Shown one piece after another: positions 6,233 to 10,136 of a stretch of 10,136 nucleotides of DNA. The notes beneath the pieces are model-generated. The model was given only the letters and a program-made list of their open reading frames with translations, made no database searches and was not told the DNA's origin. The translations under genes and the position numbers were made by a program. The DNA comes from Clostridia bacterium (GTDB lineage Bacteria > Bacillota > Clostridia > Oscillospirales > CAG-272): NCBI GenBank assembly GCA_017457465.1, contig JAFTHJ010000186.1, forward strand, positions 1 through 10,136. Direction: 5' to 3'. The number at the start of each line of letters is the position of its first letter. The first letter of the stretch is position 1.

Positions 6233-6745
6233 TTATCTGTTCATTATTTTATCCGAAAGCATATAAATATGCTCGGGAATTATCTCGGGAAGCGAACCCG
6301 TATAAGTCGCATCCTCAAAATCGTGTCCTGTTATCGAGCTGCGTATAGCCTTCACCAAAAGCTTTTCCAGACCGCGCACCTTCTCTGGCTTCAGCTCTCC
6401 GCCAAAGCAATGATATCCAAGCGACGGCTTGAAATCCTTTGGAAATTGAGTATCAACATATTCCTCGAATTCGTCGGGAAAGCCGCAGCAAAGGAAAACG
6501 GCACACTGCTTGTCTGCCAAAGCTTCCTTATTATCTTTTATATATCTTTTTACTTGCTTTGACACCTTTGCCATTCTCACAGAGCTTCCAATAATAACGG
6601 TATCGTATTTCCCCGCAGAGTCGGCACTTCTCTTTTTCATATCTACTAAATCTATTTCATTGCTTACACCAAGACGCTCGGCAAGAATCCTCGCGCACTC
6701 GGCAGTCGTGCCATGCTTTGATGTATACGCTATAAGTATCTTCAT
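6233..6745 (-). CDS. Flavodoxin-domain protein (HemG-like)
   Basis: 170 residues with a flavodoxin-like fold. The FMN phosphate loop is TSKHGTT at residues 8-14 after the strand MKILIAY. The next conserved parts are YDTVIIGSSVRMAKVSKQVKRYI and AVFLCCGFPDEFEEYVDTQFPKD (shown here only in part of the domain). This layout resembles the flavodoxin domain of HemG-type protoporphyrinogen oxidases, where a short helix follows GSS/GAS-x-R. No haem genes lie nearby, so I would not call it HemG; a general electron carrier or quinone-linked reductase is equally possible. I chose the ATG at 6745 because GGAAG precedes it and the earlier ATG at 6787 lies upstream of the -10 box. No terminator follows before the tRNA-Lys promoter. 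Confidence 0.85.
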   Translation of the reverse strand: MKILIAYTSKHGTTAECARILAERLGVSNEIDLVDMKKRSADSAGKYDTVIIGSSVRMAKVSKQVKRYIKDNKEALADKQCAVFLCCGFPDEFEEYVDTQFPKDFKPSLGYHCFGGELKPEKVRGLEKLLVKAIRSSITGHDFEDATYTGSLPEIIPEHIYMLSDKIMNR

Positions 6746-6775
6746 TTTTTCACTTCCGTTCACTGATATAAGCAC

Positions 6776-6804
6776 ATTATACACCATTAGGCAAAAAAAA
6801 GCAA
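6776..6804 (-). promoter_or_regulatory. Promoter of the flavodoxin gene, nested in the hpf terminator
   Basis: On the minus strand, TTGCTT (6799-6804, a weak -35), 17 bases and a perfect TATAAT (6776-6781). The -35 and part of the spacer are the T run and stem base of the upstream terminator. Confidence 0.65.
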
Positions 6805-6833
6805 GGGGCTACCGTAAAATCACGATAGCCCCT
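6793..6833 (-). terminator. Intrinsic terminator of hpf
   Basis: On the minus strand, AGGGGCTATCGT and ACGGTAGCCCCT form a 12-bp stem with one G-U pair and a 6-base loop, then TGC and T8. It begins 9 bases after the hpf stop. Confidence 0.9.
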
Positions 6834-6841
6834 GAAAAATC

Positions 6842-7369
6842 TTATTGTTGTGTATTTATTAATCCGTACGCTCCGTCGCGTCTCTTGTATACCACGCAAA
6901 CATCTTCGGTCTTGTCGTTCTTGAAAACAAAGAACTCGTGCTCGAGCAGATTCATCTGCATAATAGCTTCCTCAACCGACATAGGCTTGAGCGGGAAGGT
7001 CTTTTCTCTGATAGTAAACTCCTTCTCCTCCTCAAAATCCTCATTTGTCTCAAATATTCCGTTGTCAAAAGCTCCCTGCCTGAGCTTACGCTGAAGTCTG
7101 GTCTTGTTTTTGCGTATCTGGCGCTCTATTGAATAAACCGCTTTGTCAAGCGCGTTGCGGAAGGTCTCGTCCTCAACCTCGCTTCGGAAGATTATTCCCG
7201 ACGCAGTTATCGTAATTTCAAGGCATTTACGGTTATGCTTGGAAGAAAGCGTGACATTTGCCGAGCATTCGTCACTGAAATACTTGTCAAGCTTTTTCAG
7301 CTTTTCGTCAATAGTTTCCTTCATTTCACTCCAAACATTCATTTGTCTGCCGATAATGTTAACTTTCAT
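6842..7369 (-). CDS. hpf: Ribosome hibernation promoting factor, long form
   Basis: 175 residues in two domains. Residues 1-97 are the S30AE/HPF domain, beginning MKVNIIGRQMNVW and ending in a basic helix IERQIRKNKTRLQRKLR that contacts rRNA. A charged linker (98-118) follows. Residues about 121-175 are the C-terminal dimerisation domain, with the signature FPLKPMSVEEAIMQMNLLEH and then FFVFKN and VVYKRRDGAYGLI. In the family this protein binds the 30S decoding site and joins two 70S ribosomes into inactive 100S dimers during stress or slow growth. The ATG at 7369 has a near-perfect AGGAGGAAT upstream. A longer frame to 7417 begins at or before the predicted transcription start and is rejected. 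The gene has its own promoter and terminator. Confidence 0.96.
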   Translation of the reverse strand: MKVNIIGRQMNVWSEMKETIDEKLKKLDKYFSDECSANVTLSSKHNRKCLEITITASGIIFRSEVEDETFRNALDKAVYSIERQIRKNKTRLQRKLRQGAFDNGIFETNEDFEEEKEFTIREKTFPLKPMSVEEAIMQMNLLEHEFFVFKNDKTEDVCVVYKRRDGAYGLINTQQ

Positions 7370-7421
7370 CTTGATTCCTCCTTGAAACTTATATAAACGA
7401 AGATATAAAATCTCCATTTAT

Positions 7422-7450
7422 ATTATATCACAAGCTCTGTAATTTGTAAA
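7422..7450 (-). promoter_or_regulatory. Promoter of hpf with extended -10
   Basis: On the minus strand, TTTACA (7445-7450), 17 bases and TATAAT (7422-7427), preceded by TGA, which makes an extended -10. It is sigma-A type. I see no clear sigma-B or sigma-H box. Confidence 0.78.
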
Positions 7451-7478
7451 CAGTATATGATAAATTTAATTAATTTTT

Positions 7479-7510
7479 ACATTTTTTGTGCATATTCTAC
7501 ACAAAAATGT
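7479..7510. repeat. Near-perfect inverted repeat upstream of the hpf promoter
   Basis: ACATTTTTTGTG (7479-7490) and CACAAAAATGT (7500-7510) are inverted copies differing by one T, with a 9-base gap. It lies about 30 bases upstream of the hpf -35 in AT-rich DNA. It could be a regulator site or chance; there is no plus-strand gene for it to terminate. Nothing else is evident in the gap between this repeat and 7580. Confidence 0.4.
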
Positions 7511-7580
7511 TATTTTTTGCAATTCACGAATAAACGCATATGTGCATAACATAGAAATTGAAAATCATATTGTTTTTTCA

Positions 7581-7609
7581 TTGATTTCTCCCGCCATTTG
7601 TGATATAAT
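7581..7609 (+). promoter_or_regulatory. Plus-strand promoter with no downstream plus-strand gene
   Basis: TTGATT (7581-7586), 17 bases and TATAAT (7604-7609) preceded by TGA (extended -10). Initiation is expected near 7615-7617, only about 10 bases before a strong hairpin at 7625-7665. The product would be an RNA of roughly 50 bases, or an antisense transcript into the PHP genes if read-through occurs. Confidence 0.6.
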
Positions 7610-7624
7610 TATAGGTGCAGACGC

Positions 7625-7665
7625 AAAAAAGCAAGTCGGCTCAAAACGAGTCGACTTGCTTTTTT
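7625..7665. terminator. Bidirectional intrinsic terminator between the PHP operon and the hpf upstream region
   Basis: AAAAAAGCAAGTCG (7625-7638) and its complement (7652-7665) form a perfect 14-bp stem whose ends are A6/T6, so it works in either direction. On the plus strand an inner G-U and CTC/GAG lengthen it. It lies 2 bases after the stop of the downstream PHP gene and ends the minus-strand PHP operon. The same hairpin faces the orphan plus-strand promoter. Confidence 0.92.
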
Positions 7666-7667
7666 AT

Positions 7668-8534
7668 TCAAACTCTTATTATATTACTCCACGCCTGTTT
7701 GCCGTCTGCGTCAATAACGAACGCGCGGACATATTTTTCAAAATCCCTCACAGTATACTCCGCCGAGGTAATTCCCTCTCCGTGAGCGCTGCGCACCGTC
7801 CACGCCGCCTGTGTGGCGAAGTAGATATGCTTAACGGGAGAGCAATCGACACGGAAATTGTTGCCGTCTCTTGTCAGATGAATCTCGGGACCTTGAGTCG
7901 CATAAAACCTTTTAGCGAGAATTGCCTCCTTGAGAGCGGCGGGCTCTGTTGTATCACATTCGACCATTATATAGGAAACGCAGTTGTCCTCGCCCTCATA
8001 AAAGTGGGTATCATCAGTAGCAAAAAGGAGGAAGTCCTTGCCTCGGTTAGCCGTCATATCCACGAGCAAAGAGGAGTCTGGTCTGAATGACTCCCCCACC
8101 GCAGACACAGAGTTATATATCTCGGTCGCATCAACATTCTCCATACCCGCAAGAATATCGGGAGGATTGAGCGACCACGCGGGATGCGCTATCACGGCGA
8201 TTCCGTTTTCTCTATGAATCTTATCGGCTATCTCCGCGGGTGTGTTCGTCCGCTCGGGCTTCGGGTCATTGTCGGTAAAAAGCGAAACCATATGGTAAAC
8301 ACCTTCCATACAATCATTTCCGCCTACATTAAACTCTGCTCCCGAAATGATTTTGAGTCCGTTTATCTCACCGAAGCCGTTGTAAAGCCAGTGGTCTGTC
8401 AGAGCTATCGCGTCATATCCCGCCGACTTATAAATTTCGGCAACCTCCTCGGGAGTTTTTCTGCCGTCGCTTCGGGTAGTGTGAATATGCAAACCGAGCT
8501 TCTGTCTCTTTTTACCGTAAATATCAATATACAT
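7668..8534 (-). CDS. PHP-domain metallohydrolase, paralogue 2 (CehA/McbA-like)
   Basis: 288 residues, cytosolic, no signal peptide. The PHP metal ligands are all present: H16-x-H18 and D23 in LHIHTTRSDG, D47-H48 in TDHW, E67 in GAEF, H117 in AHPAW, and D175-x-H177 in TDDTH. This is the usual trinuclear metal site of PHP phosphoesterases and related hydrolases. Residues from about 219 on form a beta-rich tail (RFYATQGPEIHLTRDG to the AWSNII end) seen in CehA/McbA-type members. The substrate is unknown; phosphate esters or small amides are possible. It is the same length as the upstream neighbour with about 62% identity by hand count and no gaps, so it is a tandem duplicate. GGAGG precedes the ATG, 11 bases after the neighbour's stop, so they are co-transcribed. 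A terminator follows at once. Confidence 0.87.
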   Translation of the reverse strand: MYIDIYGKKRQKLGLHIHTTRSDGRKTPEEVAEIYKSAGYDAIALTDHWLYNGFGEINGLKIISGAEFNVGGNDCMEGVYHMVSLFTDNDPKPERTNTPAEIADKIHRENGIAVIAHPAWSLNPPDILAGMENVDATEIYNSVSAVGESFRPDSSLLVDMTANRGKDFLLFATDDTHFYEGEDNCVSYIMVECDTTEPAALKEAILAKRFYATQGPEIHLTRDGNNFRVDCSPVKHIYFATQAAWTVRSAHGEGITSAEYTVRDFEKYVRAFVIDADGKQAWSNIIRV

Positions 8535-8545
8535 ATTCCCTCCAC

Positions 8546-9412
8546 TTAAAAGACGATAATATTACTCCACGCCTGTTTGCCGTCCGCATCTATAACGAAC
8601 GCGCGAACGAAGCAATCGGTATCCACCGGGGTATACTCGGCGTGTGTAAGCGCCTCGCCGTGCGTGGCTCGTTTACATATAGAGGTGTTCGAAGCAAAAT
8701 ATATATGCTCTACAGGAGAACAGTCAACGACGAAATTATCGCCATCTCTTGTCAGATGAAGCTCGGGGCCCTGTGTCGCGTAAAAGCGTTGCTCCAATAT
8801 AGCCTTCTTGATATCCTCCGGCTCATTGCTCTCGCACTCCGCCATAATATACGACACGCAATTGTCCGCTCCCTTAGAGCCGTGAGCATCATCGGTTGCG
8901 AGAAGCGGATAGACACCGCCCATATACGCCGCCGTATCTATTATCAGAGAGGAGTCGGGGCGGAAATTATAATTCACCGCCGACACAGTATTGTATATCT
9001 CGGTCGCGTCTATACCGTCAAGTGCCAACATCATCTCGGGCGTATTGAGCGACCACGCGGGATGAGCCAGAACGGCAAGACCGTCCGCGGCGTGAATTTT
9101 ATCTATGATAGTCTGCGCCGAGTCTGCCTTATCGGGATTTGGGTTTTCTTTAGCGAAAAGAGAGAGGATATGGTATATACCGCATCTTGCGTCCTTGCCT
9201 CCGATATCAAATTCCGCGCCAGAAATTATCCGCAGTCCGCCGATTTCGGGAATGTCATTATAATGCCAGTGGTCGGTGATAGCAAGTGCGTCATATCCCG
9301 CCGACTTGTAAATCTCGGCAACCTCCTCGGGAGTCTTTTTTCCGTCAGACATCGTGGAATGACAATGAAGCCCCACCTTTTGTCTTGTTTTCCCAAACAT
9401 ATCCTTATACAT
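8546..9412 (-). CDS. PHP-domain metallohydrolase, paralogue 1 (CehA/McbA-like)
   Basis: 288 residues, upstream member of the tandem pair. The ligand set matches its partner: H16, H18 and D23 in LHCHSTMSDG, D47-H48 in TDHW, E67 in GAEF, H117 in AHPAW, D175 and H177 in TDDAH. The two copies differ most at residues 87-101, 161-171 and 241-250, which are probably loops near the active site or dimer surface, so they may act on different but related substrates. AAGGAGG stands before the ATG. A promoter overlaps the end of the AraC-family gene just upstream, and that regulator is the best candidate for control. No transporter or kinase in the window hints at the substrate. Catalytic activity is likely since no ligand is missing; the specific reaction cannot be read from sequence. 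Confidence 0.87.
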   Translation of the reverse strand: MYKDMFGKTRQKVGLHCHSTMSDGKKTPEEVAEIYKSAGYDALAITDHWHYNDIPEIGGLRIISGAEFDIGGKDARCGIYHILSLFAKENPNPDKADSAQTIIDKIHAADGLAVLAHPAWSLNTPEMMLALDGIDATEIYNTVSAVNYNFRPDSSLIIDTAAYMGGVYPLLATDDAHGSKGADNCVSYIMAECESNEPEDIKKAILEQRFYATQGPELHLTRDGDNFVVDCSPVEHIYFASNTSICKRATHGEALTHAEYTPVDTDCFVRAFVIDADGKQAWSNIIVF

Positions 9413-9444
9413 AAGCTAAAGCCTCCTTAAACATCTTTCGCCAT

Positions 9445-9473
9445 ATTTTAACACACGCGTAATTATATTTCAA
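9445..9473 (-). promoter_or_regulatory. Probable promoter of the PHP pair
   Basis: On the minus strand, TTGAAA (9468-9473), 17 bases and TAAAAT (9445-9450). The -35 lies inside the last codons of the AraC-family gene. With a 50-base gap and no terminator between the genes, the PHP pair may be read both from this promoter and by read-through from upstream. Confidence 0.6.
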
Positions 9474-10136
9474 GTGTTTTGACGATTTTTCTCGGATTAT
9501 TTTTCTGCGCTGAAAGTGCCCTGAAGCGTTGAGGAGAGCAGCCCTTTTTCGCTTTAAAAATACTCGATAGCTGGGTGTAATCACCGTAACCCACGAGATG
9601 GGCTATCTCTCTTATGCCAAGGTCTGTCTCAAGCAGCAGACGAGCTGCCTCCTCAACTCTGCGCAATATAAGATATTCCTTTGGGGATATTCCTCTGTAT
9701 TCAACGAATATACGGCAAAGATACTTGCGGGAGATATGAAGCATCGCGGCTATCTCCTCTATTTTTATATTAGAGGCATAGTTTTCGTTGATATAATTTA
9801 TAGTCTGACGGACATATCCTTGCTTGACTCCACCGCCGAGCATTCTGTCGCTATAGCGCTTTTTATGGTAAGACATAAGCTCATAAAATTTTGAGTACAT
9901 ATACATATCCATATCAAGCCCCGAATGCTCGGAGTATAGCAAATCCTCAAAAACTTCGGTAACCTTGTCAAAAAAATCAAACTCGAAGATACAGCTCTCC
10001 TCGGTTATGCCGACGCTCCGCAGAAGCCCATACGCATCCCTGCCCCCGAATATCATCCAACAAAAGTGCCATGGGTCATCGTGGTCGGCAGACATAGTGT
10101 CAACCGTATCGGGAAACATAACGAATCCCTGCCCTC
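9463..10136 (-). CDS. AraC-family transcriptional regulator, N-terminus beyond the right edge
   Basis: At least 223 residues are visible; the frame is open to the right edge. An ATG at 10119 is internal: the five codons before it read GQGFV, and together with MFPDTVDTMSADHDDPWHF they match the cupin-like sensor of AraC proteins (typically a proline, then a Y/ADxxxPW-x-F motif). Counting from that ATG, residues 101-200 are the DNA-binding domain with two helix-turn-helix units, near 120-143 (IEEIAAMLHISRKYLCRIF) and 159-183 (IREIAHLVGYGDYTQLSSIF), ending with the family GCSPQRFR. Such regulators usually bind a sugar or small metabolite through the N-terminal cupin. It sits directly upstream of, and on the same strand as, the PHP pair and probably controls it. 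This link is inferred from position. Confidence 0.92.
   Translation of the reverse strand, partial: GQGFVMFPDTVDTMSADHDDPWHFCWMIFGGRDAYGLLRSVGITEESCIFEFDFFDKVTEVFEDLLYSEHSGLDMDMYMYSKFYELMSYHKKRYSDRMLGGGVKQGYVRQTINYINENYASNIKIEEIAAMLHISRKYLCRIFVEYRGISPKEYLILRRVEEAARLLLETDLGIREIAHLVGYGDYTQLSSIFKAKKGCSPQRFRALSAQKNNPRKIVKTLEI

Noticed and set aside
8642..9430. A 262-codon plus-strand frame
   Set aside because: Shadow of the upstream PHP gene, whose metal-ligand motifs and ribosome binding site are clear on the minus strand.
10117..10119. ATG at 10119 as the start of the AraC-family gene
   Set aside because: The frame stays open to the window edge, the residues before it (GQGFV) fit the sensor domain, and a typical AraC protein needs a further N-terminal portion.

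Overview
The window looks like a chromosomal segment from a Gram-positive anaerobe of the class Clostridia, probably a gut Ruminococcaceae/Oscillospiraceae-type bacterium. Supporting signs are strong AGGAGG-type ribosome binding sites, many consensus sigma-A promoters (TTGACA-17-TATAAT), compact intrinsic terminators, a long-form HPF, clostridial-type SerC and SerA, and mixed GC content with AT-rich gaps. The lineage is inferred; no marker gene here fixes it. I see no phage, insertion sequence, CRISPR array or plasmid feature.

Left part (1-3257, all minus strand): a serCA serine-biosynthesis operon (serA is cut by the left edge) with its own promoter and a short structured leader. A 347-bp AT-rich gap follows. 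Next is a two-gene operon made of a small Dabb-domain protein and a divergent member of the ThyX (flavin-dependent thymidylate synthase) superfamily, closed by a hairpin terminator.

Middle (3321-5936, plus strand): trpS is divergent from the Dabb operon, and the two promoters have directly abutting -35 hexamers. A polytopic GT87-like (GT-C fold) membrane glycosyltransferase follows, with a perfect consensus promoter and a strong terminator.

Right part (5937-10136, all minus strand): a self-contained tRNA-Lys(TTT) unit with promoter, CCA-encoding gene and abutting terminator; a HemG-like flavodoxin; long-form HPF, whose terminator overlaps the flavodoxin promoter; two tandem paralogous PHP-domain metallohydrolases (about 62% identical by hand count, no gaps); and an AraC-family regulator cut by the right edge. 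The AraC regulator lies directly upstream of the PHP pair on the same strand and is its most likely controller.

Most of the window is ordinary housekeeping. The least ordinary items are the ThyX-superfamily protein whose RHR signature is not conserved, the tandem PHP pair with its AraC neighbour, and a plus-strand promoter at 7581-7609 that fires almost straight into a terminator hairpin.
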